Assembly: GCF_000816845.1 (NCBI RefSeq)
Contig: NZ_CP006880.1
Location: forward strand, 1,922,001 to 1,986,000
From: Rhizobium gallicum bv. gallicum R602sp
GTDB taxonomy: Bacteria; Pseudomonadota; Alphaproteobacteria; Rhizobiales; Rhizobiaceae
Direction: 5' to 3'
DNA: 64,000 bases
Made by a program: the position numbers and the translations under genes. Below the pieces are notes generated by a model. The model saw nothing but the letters and a program-made list of their open reading frames with translations, had not been told where the DNA came from and ran no database searches. Positions 37,030 through 46,903 of the stretch are shown here, piece after piece (the stretch's first letter is position 1; each line of letters begins with the position of its first letter).

Positions 37030-38463
37030 TTATTTGCGATAGCCGAGATTCTTCAGCTCTGCTTCGGCCGCCGCCGCCATCTGGTCGAGGCCTTCATCCG
37101 GACCTACTTCGCCTAAGAGGATCTTGTAGAAGATCGGCGCCGTGGCTTCACGCACCTGCGCATGGAAGGGGAAAGGCGGCGCGCCGGCGAACAGCTTTCC
37201 CTGGTCCTTGAGCATGGTGTAGTAGCCATTCAGCTTCTTATCCATGTCGAGGACCTTGGGATCGTCATAAGTCGCCGTATTGGTGATGCGGGGCGCAGCA
37301 ATCGCCCAATCGGGCTGGACCGAGTCCTGGCCGATGAACTGCAGGAAGAGCAAGGTCGCTTCCTTGTTCTTCGACGTCACCGGCAAGCCGAAGGCACCGC
37401 CGTCATAGTAACCGAGATAGCCCTTGCCGCCCTCGACCTCCTTGAGCACGTCGGGTTCGGTGGGCGGAAGCGCGACGCCGACGTTGCCGACCACCTTGGA
37501 CTTTTCTGCATCCGACGCGATCCAGGCGGCGTTCTCGCCATAAACCAGGCCCTGTGCGACGCGGCCGGCGGCGAATGTCGTCCCGACTTCCGTCCAGGTT
37601 GAAGCAGCAGATTCAGGTGGAGCGATGTCCCGCAGATGCAGCCAGTATTTGATGGCGGCCTTGGCCTTGTCGCCGTTCATCTGGCCGCCATTTTCGACGG
37701 AGGCGGCATAGTTGTTATTGGCGTCGATACCCCAGTTGTAGACGCCGAATGTCGGAGCGATCGACTCGAAGAATTCGTACCAGGAGGCCGCGTGACCGGT
37801 GTGCGCCTGGGCCGTCGTTCCCCAGAGCTCCATCCCGTTGTCCTTGCCGTACTTGGTGAAGAACTCAGCAATCTGCGTATATTCCTCATGGGTCTTGGCC
37901 GGAACCAGATCCTTGCCTGTCTCCTTCTTGAAGGCTTCCTGGATTTTGGGATCATTGAAGAGGTCGGTGCGATAGAGATAGACCTTTATGAAGGCTTCCA
38001 TCGGAATACCGAAGAGATCGCCGTCGGCGTTCTTGAAGTAGTTGGCGAATGTCGTGAAATGGGTTTCATCGAATTCCGGCGCCTTCAGCGACGGATCGTC
38101 CTTCAGCGATTTCGAAATGTCGGTCAGGAAGCTGCGCGCCAGATAGGCATAGATGATGTCCTGCTCGATATAGACCATATCATAGATGCCGGTCTTGGCT
38201 TCCATGTCCTTGATGGCCTTGTCGTACATCTGGTCCCAGGAGGTGGTCTCGATCTGGACCTTGATGCCGGTCTTTTTCTCGAATTCCGGCGCAAGCACGT
38301 CCTTGATGTAGTTGGACGGCGGCGTGCTTTCGGTCACGCCGTGCAGGACGACACCCTTGTACTTTGCGCCGGCATCCGACCAGAAATCGGCCCTTGCGGG
38401 TATTACGCTGGTAAGAACACCGATCGCAAGCGCAGCGATTCCAATTCCACTTTTCCTAATCAT
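37030..38463 (-). CDS. Sugar/polyol ABC transporter substrate-binding protein
   Basis: 477 residues, long for the family, with a Sec signal peptide ([20 protein letters not shown], then IPARA). The mature domain has [40 protein letters not shown] and [15 protein letters not shown], which define the large extracellular solute-binding family 1 group used for polyols. GGAGGAGG precedes ATG 38463. First gene of the minus-strand polyol operon; ligand probably a hexitol such as altritol or galactitol. Confidence 0.94.
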   Translation of the reverse strand: MIRKSGIGIAALAIGVLTSVIPARADFWSDAGAKYKGVVLHGVTESTPPSNYIKDVLAPEFEKKTGIKVQIETTSWDQMYDKAIKDMEAKTGIYDMVYIEQDIIYAYLARSFLTDISKSLKDDPSLKAPEFDETHFTTFANYFKNADGDLFGIPMEAFIKVYLYRTDLFNDPKIQEAFKKETGKDLVPAKTHEEYTQIAEFFTKYGKDNGMELWGTTAQAHTGHAASWYEFFESIAPTFGVYNWGIDANNNYAASVENGGQMNGDKAKAAIKYWLHLRDIAPPESAASTWTEVGTTFAAGRVAQGLVYGENAAWIASDAEKSKVVGNVGVALPPTEPDVLKEVEGGKGYLGYYDGGAFGLPVTSKNKEATLLFLQFIGQDSVQPDWAIAAPRITNTATYDDPKVLDMDKKLNGYYTMLKDQGKLFAGAPPFPFHAQVREATAPIFYKILLGEVGPDEGLDQMAAAAEAELKNLGYRK

Positions 38464-38701
38464 AATTCCTCCTCCTTGTGCCTTTGCACCACTTGCGGGC
38501 GCTGGCCGGCAAGTACGTTCCCACGACCGACAGGTGTCGGCCCCTCCCAGGTTCCGGCAGCACGGCTCCTCCCGGCTTCCAGATACGGTTCGCCCTCATC
38601 GGAACGCTACCTCTGAGCTGCTTTCCCGGCTTCGTTCCTAGTGGCGTAAGAAGAGCTTAGTGCGCGGTCTTTTGCTCCGCCACGCGTGGTTTGCCCGCGA
38701 C

Positions 38702-39655
38702 CTATACTTTTTCGCCGACTGCCACGGCCGCCGAAAAGGCACGAATTTCCCTGAAGGGATCGCTTCGCGCTTGCGTTCCGATCTTGTGTGCGTTGCGCCG
38801 ATAATCCGAGGGCGTGCGCCCGCAGATCTTGAAGAACTGCCTGTTGAAATTGGCAATGTTGTTGAACCCGACGTCAAAGCAGATCTCGGTGATCGGACGA
38901 TAGGTCTGGGTCAGTAACGAGCAGGCGGCATAGATGCGCGCAAGGATGACGTAGCGCGCGAAGGTATGACCGGTCTGGCGCTTGAAAAAGCGCGAGAAGG
39001 CCTGCGGCTCGAGACCGCAGACCTTAGCGACCGAGGCCAGATCAATGTCGTCGCTGTAGTGCTCCAGCACATAGCGCATGGCGACATCGAGCTCATGGGG
39101 CAGTTCCATCTGCGAAGAGGCCGGCGCAAGCCGCGACAGCCTGCGCCGCTCGGAGGGAGTGCGTGCCAGCGCGATCATCAGCTGCAGGAAGAGCACCACA
39201 CGCTCGGCGCCATGGGCCGAGCCCATCTGCGCAAGCAGCCGCCGGCCTTCAAGTGCCGTGGCGCCCAAGAATTGAACGCCGTAGACCGCGTCCTCATAAA
39301 GCGGCTTTATCGTGCCGAGCTCGGGACAAAATGAGGCGACGCGATCGGCCCATTCGGGGGTGAACTGGATTAGCACGTCGCGGTTGCGGATCAGCTTGCC
39401 GGGCTCGATATCGCTGACCCAATTGTGCGGCACGTTCGGACCAGTCAGCACCAGGCAGCCAGGCTCGAACTCGCCGATATAGTCGCCCACCATCATGACG
39501 CCCGAAGTCGTGCGGGTGAGATGCAGTTCGTATTCAGGATGATAGTGCCACTTCGCTCGGAAATAGGGGTAATCATGCATGTTCCAGCGAAAGGATTCTG
39601 CTGGCGGGCAGATGATCATCTCGAAATCGGGTACGATCCGCAAATCGGCTTTCAT
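38702..39655 (-). CDS. AraC family transcriptional regulator with cupin sensor domain
   Basis: 317 residues. The N-terminal half contains a cupin-like arm (RWNMHDYPYFRAKWHYHPEY, YIGEFEPGCLVLTGPNVPHN). The C-terminal 100 residues are the AraC double helix-turn-helix (IDLASVAKVCGLEPQAFSRF, ITEICFDVGFNNIANFNRQF). GGAGGAGG precedes its ATG. It is directly upstream of the polyol operon in the same direction and faces the epimerase gene, so it likely activates the polyol genes. Confidence 0.92.
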   Translation of the reverse strand: MKADLRIVPDFEMIICPPAESFRWNMHDYPYFRAKWHYHPEYELHLTRTTSGVMMVGDYIGEFEPGCLVLTGPNVPHNWVSDIEPGKLIRNRDVLIQFTPEWADRVASFCPELGTIKPLYEDAVYGVQFLGATALEGRRLLAQMGSAHGAERVVLFLQLMIALARTPSERRRLSRLAPASSQMELPHELDVAMRYVLEHYSDDIDLASVAKVCGLEPQAFSRFFKRQTGHTFARYVILARIYAACSLLTQTYRPITEICFDVGFNNIANFNRQFFKICGRTPSDYRRNAHKIGTQARSDPFREIRAFSAAVAVGEKV

Positions 39656-39997
39656 GGAAATAACCTCCTCCCGACAGGCAGGTCGTGGCTCCCCGGGCGC
39701 CTATGTCAGCATGCACGCCAAAAGAGCTTTTCGTCGTTCGGCTCCCTTGGCCAGTCGCAGCTTAAGAGCAAGCGAGCCATTGGTTCCCCCTGCACGTCGG
39801 CCTTCCGTTGGCGCTGGTTTGCGCCCTATATGTTGCCTGAGAAAACAAATTAGTTCATTTGGGAAAGCTGTCAACACCAATCTCATAAACCCATGTTTCC
39901 AAATCCCTGCAGACTACTATTGAGGCATTTGCACCCCAAAAAAAGCATTTGCTCACTTTGACATCGAATGCTCGACCCTCCTCGATCTTGAAATCCG

Positions 39998-40041
39998 CTT
40001 GACAGATGCGGCTGAAGCTTTATTTGTTGCGCAATGCAACA
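39998..40041 (+). promoter_or_regulatory. Promoter and operator for the epimerase-ROK-kinase operon
   Basis: CTTGAC (39998-40003) and TATTTG (40021-40026), 17 bases apart, form a sigma70-like promoter. A perfect inverted repeat TGTTGC-GCAAT-GCAACA (40025-40041) covers the expected transcription start, an ideal position for a repressor. The ROK regulator encoded in the same operon is the natural candidate. The 405-base gap 39656-40061 shows nothing else. Confidence 0.6.
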
Positions 40042-40061
40042 TACTTTTCGAGGGGGAAGAT

Positions 40062-40946
40062 ATGGGCCGGTTAGGTATTCATTCTTTCGTGTGGACAGGC
40101 GGACAAACCCAAACGATGCTTGAGGAAGCAATGGAGAAATCCGCCTCCTGCGGTTACAACCTCATCGAGTTCGCCTACCTGCGCCCGGAGAAATTCGACC
40201 TCGATGCACTCGCCAAGCGGGCTGCGGCGCTGAAACTCGATATTGCTGTCACCATGGGCCTTCCGGTCAGCCACGACGTGTCGAGCGAAGATCCGCAGGC
40301 GGTGCGAGCGGGCGAAGGCATGCTGGCCGACGCCGTGCGCGCCGTGCGCGACATAGGCGGGAGCAAGCTCGGTGGCATCCTTTATTCCGCCCACACGAAA
40401 TACGCCCGCATGCCGACCAAAAAGGGATGGGACAACAGTGTCGCGGCCATCGCCAAGACGGCTGGCCATGCCCAGTCTGCAGGAATCGACCTTGTTCTCG
40501 AAGTGGTGAACCGTTTCGAGACCAACCTTCTCAACACCACCGCCCAGGGCCTCGCCTTCATCGAGCAGGTAGGCTCCGAGCATGTGCGGCTGCACCTCGA
40601 CACGTTCCATATGAACATCGAAGAAGCGAACCCGGCGGCCGCCATCCGGCTTGCGGGCGATAAGATCGGCTATTTTCATATCGGCGAAAGCAATCGCGGC
40701 TATCTCGGCGACGGCGTCATCAATTTCGACCTCATGTTCGATGCATTGCTCGACATCGACTACGAGCGCGACATCACCTTCGAATCCTTTTCGGGCGCTG
40801 TCGTCGATGAAGGTCTGTCGCTTGCCTGCGCGATCTGGCGCGACACCTGGACCGAAAACATGCCGCTCGCGCAGCATGCAAAGCGCTTCATCGACCTCAA
40901 GATGGACGAGGCGAAACGCCGTCGCGCGACCGTTGCGCGGCCGTGA
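40062..40946 (+). CDS. Ketose 3-epimerase (sugar phosphate isomerase/epimerase family)
   Basis: 294 residues from ATG 40062 with AGGGGGAAG upstream; an upstream in-frame ATG lies before the promoter operator and is rejected. The TIM barrel has the D-tagatose 3-epimerase/D-psicose 3-epimerase metal site pattern: Glu in IDLVLEVVNRFETNLLNT, Asp-x-x-His in LHLDTFHMNIEEANP, His in GYFHIGESNRGYLGDG and Glu in ITFESF. It would interconvert ketohexoses at C3, linking L-tagatose/L-sorbose or D-tagatose pools to the kinases encoded downstream. Confidence 0.92.
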   Translation: MGRLGIHSFVWTGGQTQTMLEEAMEKSASCGYNLIEFAYLRPEKFDLDALAKRAAALKLDIAVTMGLPVSHDVSSEDPQAVRAGEGMLADAVRAVRDIGGSKLGGILYSAHTKYARMPTKKGWDNSVAAIAKTAGHAQSAGIDLVLEVVNRFETNLLNTTAQGLAFIEQVGSEHVRLHLDTFHMNIEEANPAAAIRLAGDKIGYFHIGESNRGYLGDGVINFDLMFDALLDIDYERDITFESFSGAVVDEGLSLACAIWRDTWTENMPLAQHAKRFIDLKMDEAKRRRATVARP

Positions 40947-41049
40947 CGGCGAAAGATGGGGGGAAAGGTGAAGTCCGGTAGATACCGCGCGTTTGCGGCC
41001 CAGTCATGATGTGTCAATGGCAGGACAAGAGAGGCAAGGAGAATCGCCC

Positions 41050-42243
41050 GTGAATGAAGTGGGTCCAATCGCGTCTCAAAGCGGGATCCGCCAGCGCAAT
41101 GAACTCGCGGCGATGCGGGCGCTCTATCGCCACGGCCGCTTGAGCCGGGCGGAGCTTGCGCGCATTCTAGGGCTCAATCGCTCCTCCTCCGGCCATATCA
41201 TCGCCGGACTCACCGCCGAGGGCCTCGTGCGCGAGGTGGGAACCGCCGAGCAGGCCCAGACGACCCACGCGGGGCGGCCGGGCATCATGCTCGAACTTAT
41301 GCCCGAAGCCGCCTTTTTTCTCGGCATCGAGATCGGCGTCGAACATATCACGGTCGTTGAGGTCGATCTCGCCTGCCGCATCGTCAACAACCGAATGGAG
41401 CCATTCGAGGGCCCATCCGTCGATGTCGAGACTGCGGTCTCGCGCGCGATCGCGATCGCCTTCGACACATTGCCGGCTGAACACCGCAGCCGCTGCGAGG
41501 GCCTCGGCGTCGCCGTGCCGGCGCAAATGGACCGAAATGGGCTGATCAACACCGCTCCCCTGCTCGGCTGGCAGAACATACAGCTTGCCGATCTCGTGCG
41601 TGCGGCCGTGCCGGCACAAATGCCGGTCATGGTGGAGAATGACGCAAATGCCTTCGCGATCGGCGCGAGCTACGGCGCTCGGGAGGTCCATTCGGGTGTC
41701 ACGCTCTATCTCGTCATGGAAAGCGGCGTGGGCGGCGGCATCGTCGTCGACGGGACCGTGCTTCGCGGCGCGCGGGGACTTGCCGGCGAAATCGGGCATC
41801 TGCGCGTCGATGGTGCCGATGCGCCCGGCCGCAGCCTTGAAAGCGTCCTCGGTCTGGAGTGCATCCTGAGCATCTATCGTTGCGTCTCGATGCAGCCGGA
41901 ACCAAACTTCGCGACTTTTCTGGTCGATGTGCGCGACCGCGTTCCCGGCGCCGTCGCCATAGCAGAGGACTGGGCGCGTGTGCTGGCTTACGGCCTGATT
42001 CAGGCCTGCAGGATCATCGATGCCGACAGGGTCGTCCTTGGGGGTTCGGTCGCCGCGCTCTATCCGCTGATGGCGGCGCGCGTCCTGCATCACATTCGCT
42101 CCATGCAGGAGGAGAGCTTTCCGCTGCCCTTGATCGAAACAAATGACGATGAGACGGTGGGGCCGGCCTTCGGCGCTGCCTGCATGCTTCACCAGCGCTA
42201 TCTCCTGACCGACAGCGCGCGCTCTGCCGAGGATGCTGCATGA
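41050..42243 (+). CDS. ROK family transcriptional regulator
   Basis: 397 residues from GTG 41050, chosen because AAGGAG lies eight bases upstream; an ATG at 41017 has no ribosome site. N-terminal winged helix ([39 protein letters not shown]), then a ROK domain ([36 protein letters not shown] segment, [28 protein letters not shown]). The usual ROK zinc motif CxCGxxGC is not present; [20 protein letters not shown] replaces it, so it is likely a non-kinase sugar-responsive repressor. Confidence 0.92.
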   Translation: MNEVGPIASQSGIRQRNELAAMRALYRHGRLSRAELARILGLNRSSSGHIIAGLTAEGLVREVGTAEQAQTTHAGRPGIMLELMPEAAFFLGIEIGVEHITVVEVDLACRIVNNRMEPFEGPSVDVETAVSRAIAIAFDTLPAEHRSRCEGLGVAVPAQMDRNGLINTAPLLGWQNIQLADLVRAAVPAQMPVMVENDANAFAIGASYGAREVHSGVTLYLVMESGVGGGIVVDGTVLRGARGLAGEIGHLRVDGADAPGRSLESVLGLECILSIYRCVSMQPEPNFATFLVDVRDRVPGAVAIAEDWARVLAYGLIQACRIIDADRVVLGGSVAALYPLMAARVLHHIRSMQEESFPLPLIETNDDETVGPAFGAACMLHQRYLLTDSARSAEDAA

Positions 42244-43223
42244 CACGAACCGGCTTAGCCCCTGATGCCCTCGGACCGACGATAACGATCGGCGAGATCC
42301 TCGTCGAGATCATGGCAACGGATCGCGGCACAGGCTTTCTCGAGCCGATCACTCTCATCGGCCCCTACCCCAGCGGGGCTCCGGCAATCTTCATCGACCA
42401 ATGCGCCAGAATAGGCGGTTCGGCCGGCATCATCGCCTGCGTGGGCGACGACGACTTCGGCCGCGTCAATGTCGCACGACTGCACGCAGACGGCGCCGAC
42501 GTCTCGGCTATTTCGACCAGCCCAGAGTTTCCGACCGGCAGCGCCTTCGTGCGCTACCGGAATGACGGTTCGCGCGATTTCGTGTTCAACATAGCAAGAT
42601 CCGCAGCCTCCCAGATCGACCTTACCGCCGCGGCGCGCGCGCTCATTGCCCGATCGGGCCACCTGCACGTCATGGGAACCGCGTTTGCCATACCCGGCGC
42701 CATCGAGATTATCGAATACGCGATTGCGACGATCAAGGCTCGCGGTGGCAGCATCTCCTTCGACCCGAACGTCCGCAAGGAGTTGCTCGGGCAATCCGAA
42801 ACCCGCGCCCGCTTCGCAAGGCTTGTCGATATCGCCGACCTGATCCTCCCGTCTGGAGAAGAGCTGTTCGTCGCCGCTGGCGTCGGGGGCGAAAGTGAGG
42901 CGGTCCATGCGCTCTTCGCCCGTAACGCCAGCGAAGTGGCACTCAAGCGCGGCGCAAAGGGCTCAACCGTCTTCACACTGGAAGGCCGACGCATCGACTG
43001 CCCGGCCTTCGCAGTCGAAGAAATCGATCCGACCGGCGCCGGAGACTGCTTCGGTGGCGCCTATGTCGCGTGCCGTCGGCTCGGTATGCCAATCGAACAG
43101 GCGCTCACCTACGCCAATGCGGCCGGCGCCCGCAATGTCACGGCCAGGGGGCCGATGGAGGGGGCCGGCACCCGCGCCGAACTCGACGCCTTCATCGCCA
43201 TGACACCGGGGCGCAGCATATGA
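42240..43223 (+). CDS. PfkB family ketose kinase (tagatose kinase-like)
   Basis: 327 residues, overlapping the ROK stop by four bases. Begins with the family strand [20 protein letters not shown]; has [20 protein letters not shown] and the catalytic motif [16 protein letters not shown] with Asp as base. In Agrobacterium, a PF00294 kinase adjacent to a PF08013 protein phosphorylates D-tagatose to D-tagatose 6-phosphate; the same pairing here (next gene) supports that activity. Confidence 0.92.
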   Translation: MTRTGLAPDALGPTITIGEILVEIMATDRGTGFLEPITLIGPYPSGAPAIFIDQCARIGGSAGIIACVGDDDFGRVNVARLHADGADVSAISTSPEFPTGSAFVRYRNDGSRDFVFNIARSAASQIDLTAAARALIARSGHLHVMGTAFAIPGAIEIIEYAIATIKARGGSISFDPNVRKELLGQSETRARFARLVDIADLILPSGEELFVAAGVGGESEAVHALFARNASEVALKRGAKGSTVFTLEGRRIDCPAFAVEEIDPTGAGDCFGGAYVACRRLGMPIEQALTYANAAGARNVTARGPMEGAGTRAELDAFIAMTPGRSI

Positions 43224-44494
43224 CCTCCGTACTCGCGAACCTAGCGCGCAGCCGGCGCACGGGCGCCATGGCGGGCATCACTTCGGTTTGCTCGGCTCAT
43301 CCCATCGTGATCCGCGCGGCCCTTCGACATGCCGTGGCTTGCGATGGTCCGGTATTGGTCGAGGCGACCTGCAATCAGGTCAATCAGTTCGGTGGATACA
43401 CGGGCTTGAAGCCCCGTGATTTTGTGGCGCTGGTGGAAAAGATCGCCGGCGAAGAGCGTGTGCCGCGAGACAAGGTCATCCTCGGAGGCGATCATCTTGG
43501 CCCCAACCCATGGCGTGCAGAACCTGCCGAGGTCGCCATGACCAAAGCGGACGACATGATCGCCGCCTATGTCGAGGCTGGCTTCCGAAAGCTCCATCTC
43601 GATACGTCCATGGGCTGCGCGGGCGAGCCGGTCGCGCTCGACGACGCGACGACAGCCGGGCGAGCGGTGAGGCTGGCGGCCGTGGCGGAACGGTGCGCGG
43701 CCTCTTCAGGCGGTGAGCCACCGGTCTATGTCATCGGAACCGAAGTGCCGCCGCCTGGCGGCGCGCATCATGTGATCACCACGCTCGAACCGACGCGCGT
43801 CGACGCGGCGCGCAAGACGATTGCGCTGCACCGGACGCGGTTTGACGCAGCCGGCCTCGGCAAGGCCTTCGACCGCGTGCTGGCGCTTGTCGTCCAACCC
43901 GGAGTCGAGTTCGGCAATGAAAACGTTATTGTCTACGACCGGGCGAGAGCACGAACCCTTGCCGCGCTGCTCGACGAGGAGCCCGCGCTTGTCTACGAGG
44001 CGCATTCGACTGACTATCAGGGCGCGCAAGCGCTCCGCGAACTCGTCGAGGACGGCTTCGCCATCCTCAAGGTCGGGCCGGAATTGACCTTCGCACTTCG
44101 CGAAGCACTCTACGGACTTGACTTGATCGCAAGCGACTTTATCCCCGGTTATCCGAGCCGAAACCTCATGGCCGTGATGGACGCGCTGATGAGGAAGGAC
44201 CCCGGCCACTGGAAAGGCCACTATCAGGGTTCGCAGGCTAAGCAGCATATCCTGCGGCACTACTCCTATTCCGATCGTATTCGCTACTACTGGAACCACC
44301 CAGCAGCGGAGGATGCCGTCTTTCGGCTCACGAAAGCACTCGACGGCCGGATCATCCCGGCACCTCTTTTCCGGCAGCATCTGCCCAATTTGGTGAGGTA
44401 CGCCGGAAAGCCCCTTGAACCGCAGGAGTTGCTGATTGACGCGGTGCGGGCAGTTCTCGACGAATACCAAAGCGCACATCAGCCGGGTCGATAA
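43220..44494 (+). CDS. GatZ/KbaZ-like (PF08013) protein, probable tagatose 6-phosphate 4-epimerase
   Basis: 424 residues from ATG 43220, which overlaps the kinase stop. Family segments: [101 protein letters not shown]08013 was long called the non-catalytic subunit of tagatose-bisphosphate aldolase. An Agrobacterium member next to a tagatose kinase epimerises tagatose 6-phosphate to fructose 6-phosphate. No GatY/KbaY aldolase partner is encoded here, which favours the epimerase role. Confidence 0.92.
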   Translation: MTSVLANLARSRRTGAMAGITSVCSAHPIVIRAALRHAVACDGPVLVEATCNQVNQFGGYTGLKPRDFVALVEKIAGEERVPRDKVILGGDHLGPNPWRAEPAEVAMTKADDMIAAYVEAGFRKLHLDTSMGCAGEPVALDDATTAGRAVRLAAVAERCAASSGGEPPVYVIGTEVPPPGGAHHVITTLEPTRVDAARKTIALHRTRFDAAGLGKAFDRVLALVVQPGVEFGNENVIVYDRARARTLAALLDEEPALVYEAHSTDYQGAQALRELVEDGFAILKVGPELTFALREALYGLDLIASDFIPGYPSRNLMAVMDALMRKDPGHWKGHYQGSQAKQHILRHYSYSDRIRYYWNHPAAEDAVFRLTKALDGRIIPAPLFRQHLPNLVRYAGKPLEPQELLIDAVRAVLDEYQSAHQPGR

Positions 44495-44727
44495 CAACAC
44501 GCATCGCAATCAACGACGCCCCCACCCTACCGCGACGTTGCGAAAGACGGACCAAGCGGCAAGCTTGCAACGAGAAACAAGGGCCTCGTCAGCGAGACGA
44601 CACCTGCCGACGAGGTCGCCGGCGCCACGGTGATCCTGGCCTATGGTCTCGTCCCGGACTTCTGCCTCAAAGCTGCCGGAGGTCCGGGACTGCATAACAT
44701 TTGTAGGACATGCAGCGGACGTCGGTT

Positions 44728-45636
44728 TCACATGCGATTTAGAATTACGTCTTCTTCCTCGTCTCGCTGTCGGCCTCCGAGCGCTGCAGCAGCAGAGGCA
44801 ATGAAAGCGCCTATCAGGAGAGACAGAGCGCCGAGCATCGCAGTCGTTGCCGCTGCCTCACGTGCCTCGTCTGCAGCTCTTTGGGCAGTGACCTTGGCAT
44901 CCTCCACCCGCTTTAAGATGGCGTCAACGCGTGTCTTGGCATCGGCCTCCGAAAGACCTGCGTGCGATGCCACGATCGTTGCGAGATAGTTTTTGTCCTC
45001 ATCTGGGATCCCGCCTTGAGCGGCGCCTTGAAGAAGGATTCTCGAGACTTCAGCCGTGGCTGCACCCTGGTCGGTCGTGGCCTGCGCGCGATTTCGGTCT
45101 GGTCGAAGCAAAGCATCGGTGAAATAGGACGCCGAGAGATCGGTCGCCGGCGACTGCGATGATCCTGCTGCGACAGCGCCAGCAAGGCTTGCGTTGGTCG
45201 CCGCTTGGCCGACTGCCTGCGCGCCGGCCCCAGCAAGCGAGGTCAAAGATGACGTCAAGAAACCCACCACGAAAATCGTGGCAACCGCCCAACTGATCAA
45301 ACCATGGGCGGTGTCCCGGAAGAAGACCTCGTCGGTGTGAACAGCGGCCCATCTCGTGCGGAGCCGGCCCGTGAGGTAGCCCCCTAACGCTGCCGACAAC
45401 CACTGCACGACCACCAGCCAAATCGCGGCAGTCACGCCAATGGCCTCTGCCGAAGCGCTCTGTCCTGTCCAAGGCGACACCATCGTCAGCCCGACACCAG
45501 ATCCGAGAAGCAAGAGGATCAGGGTGACGCCTGTGGCGGCGAAAGCACCACCGAGGATCGGTCCCCACGACATCGCGGACTTGGACGATTCGACAGGAGT
45601 GGCCGCGACGTCTGGACCTGTCATGGACATGGACAT
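44728..45636 (-). CDS. Stress-associated membrane protein (PhnA-like/YrzE-type hypothetical)
   Basis: 302 residues from ATG 45636, five bases after AGGAGG; the repetitive start MSMSMTGP leaves several possible Met codons, and a GTG at 45642 overlaps the ribosome site. Hydrophobic helices: WGPILGGAFAATGVTLILLL, AAIWLVVVQWLSAALGGYLT, LISWAVATIFVVGFLTSSL and a C-terminal TAMLGALSLLIGAFIASAAA. The region before the last helix is Ala/Glu/Lys-rich and probably coiled. Many rhizobia carry such proteins, function unknown. It is co-transcribed with the 25-residue peptide and an EcfG promoter lies upstream. Confidence 0.82.
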   Translation of the reverse strand: MSMSMTGPDVAATPVESSKSAMSWGPILGGAFAATGVTLILLLLGSGVGLTMVSPWTGQSASAEAIGVTAAIWLVVVQWLSAALGGYLTGRLRTRWAAVHTDEVFFRDTAHGLISWAVATIFVVGFLTSSLTSLAGAGAQAVGQAATNASLAGAVAAGSSQSPATDLSASYFTDALLRPDRNRAQATTDQGAATAEVSRILLQGAAQGGIPDEDKNYLATIVASHAGLSEADAKTRVDAILKRVEDAKVTAQRAADEAREAAATTAMLGALSLLIGAFIASAAAALGGRQRDEEEDVILNRM

Positions 45637-45645
45637 GGACACCTC

Positions 45646-45723
45646 CTATCGCATGAAGAGAACAAGGAGAATGACGATTGGCAGTGGAATGCCGAGAAGC
45701 CAAAGAAGAATACCGCGACCCAT
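45646..45723 (-). CDS. 25-residue hydrophobic peptide
   Basis: A tiny gene reading MGRGILLWLLGIPLPIVILL plus VLFMR. GGAGG lies seven bases before the ATG, and an EcfG promoter motif lies 46 bases upstream. The stop is next to the AGGAGG of the following gene, so the two are probably translationally coupled. The product is a single membrane helix with a GIPLP kink. Similar MGRG-type mini-proteins occur next to stress genes in proteobacteria, with no known role. Confidence 0.75.
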   Translation of the reverse strand: MGRGILLWLLGIPLPIVILLVLFMR

Positions 45724-45768
45724 GGTGTTGCCTCCGATCTTGAGGTTTTGAAGTTATTGCAGTGACTT

Positions 45769-45793
45769 AACGCTGAGGCCTGTTCAATGTTCC
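45769..45793 (-). promoter_or_regulatory. EcfG-type general stress promoter
   Basis: Minus strand GGAAC (45793-45789), 16-base spacer, CGTT (45772-45769). This matches the alphaproteobacterial sigma EcfG/RpoE2 consensus GGAAC-N16/17-CGTT. It stands about 45 bases before the start of the 25-residue peptide gene. Confidence 0.8.
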
Positions 45794-46059
45794 GGCGTTC
45801 TAACGACCGACCTTTGCTAAATCCTGTCCGCACAGGCAACAGTTTCGTGGGCCCGTGTGGGGCTTCGCCGCAGTTGATCGGATTCCGGACGATTGAGGCA
45901 GCATCACTACCGGCAAAATTATGCAGAACTCGTGTGCAACCCCCACTGCCGGCCGAAGTCGGAGCTGAAAATGTACGTCCTGCCTTACCGAACTGCGATC
46001 GACCACATGGCCTCGAAGCCAGCCATGGAACAAACTTCGCTGAACGCAGTTCGCAAATC

Positions 46060-46467
46060 ATGAACGATCAAGAAAAATGGACGGGCGGATGCCTCTGTGG
46101 AGGATGCCGGTATCAGTTCCAGGGCGATCGGCCTCATTCAGGCTATTGCCATTGCGACATGTGCAAGCGGGCAACGGGCGGCCCGTTCGCGGTTCTTGTC
46201 CAGGCGAGGCTTTCGGATTTGGTTTGGACGACCGGAAAGCCGTCCGTCTACAGGTCTTCGCCGATTGCAACGCGTGGATTCTGTGCCAGTTGCGGGACGC
46301 CGCTCTTTCTGCGGTACGACGGGGACGAATTGATACGACTGACCGCCGGGTCTCTCGATCATCCCGAGCGGATTCGACCGGCGGGGCACTATGGCATCGA
46401 AAGCCGCCTGCGGTGGGCCGAATGTGGACCCGGCTTGCCAGAGGAGGAAACGCAGGAGAGATTCTAG
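46060..46467 (+). CDS. GFA family protein (glutathione-dependent formaldehyde-activating enzyme-like)
   Basis: 135 residues from ATG 46060; the open frame continues about 90 codons upstream but without family similarity. Zinc-binding cysteines: GGCLCGGCRYQF, GYCHCDMCKRATG and FCASCGTPLF, the full GFA/CENP-V pattern. Such proteins bind zinc and some react with glutathione adducts; most are uncharacterised. The start lacks a strong ribosome site. The 335 bases upstream (45724-46059) hold the oppositely oriented EcfG promoter and no other gene. Confidence 0.88.
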   Translation: MNDQEKWTGGCLCGGCRYQFQGDRPHSGYCHCDMCKRATGGPFAVLVQARLSDLVWTTGKPSVYRSSPIATRGFCASCGTPLFLRYDGDELIRLTAGSLDHPERIRPAGHYGIESRLRWAECGPGLPEEETQERF

Positions 46468-46535
46468 CTTGCGAAGAACTTTGCTCGCCGCGGCCGTCGT
46501 CGTTCTGGCCTTGTCGTCTGCGCGCCGCGACCGGG

Positions 46536-46880
46536 TCACCCTCTTAAAACCGGGGCGTCCTTGTCCCTCTCCAGCCGTTCCACACCAATCATGTGGTTTC
46601 GCGCGCCGCTCGACCTGATGAGTTCATCGACCTTCGTTTGAAGCGTCCGCATGTCGCGGTTCTGGGAATGCTGGAGAAGAACGAGGATGAGGCAGGTTGC
46701 CAATGTTGCCAGCATATTTGTTGCCAGGAGCCATTGCTTTGTTGGACCCGTCGCCAAACCGAGAATAACCCAGATTGCGATAACTGCAGCAACGGCCATC
46801 AGGGCAAGCCTGCTTCCGACGATACGTGCGGAGTGATCCGACAGGCGACCAACGAGCTGATGAGCTAGTGGAGTGGGCAC
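46536..46880 (-). CDS. Low-affinity iron permease family protein (PF04120)
   Basis: 114 residues from GTG 46880, chosen because GAGGAAAG lies just upstream and it begins after the stop of the preceding gene; an ATG at 46967 would overlap that gene by 64 bases. Two hydrophobic helices (LALMAVAAVIAIWVILGLAT; LLATNMLATLATCLILVLLQ) followed by HSQNRDMRTLQTKVDELI, the family hallmark. Related to its upstream neighbour; iron transport by these short proteins is not proven. Confidence 0.82.
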   Translation of the reverse strand: MPTPLAHQLVGRLSDHSARIVGSRLALMAVAAVIAIWVILGLATGPTKQWLLATNMLATLATCLILVLLQHSQNRDMRTLQTKVDELIRSSGARNHMIGVERLERDKDAPVLRG

Positions 46881-46903
46881 GATCGCTTTCCTCACTACGC
46901 TGG

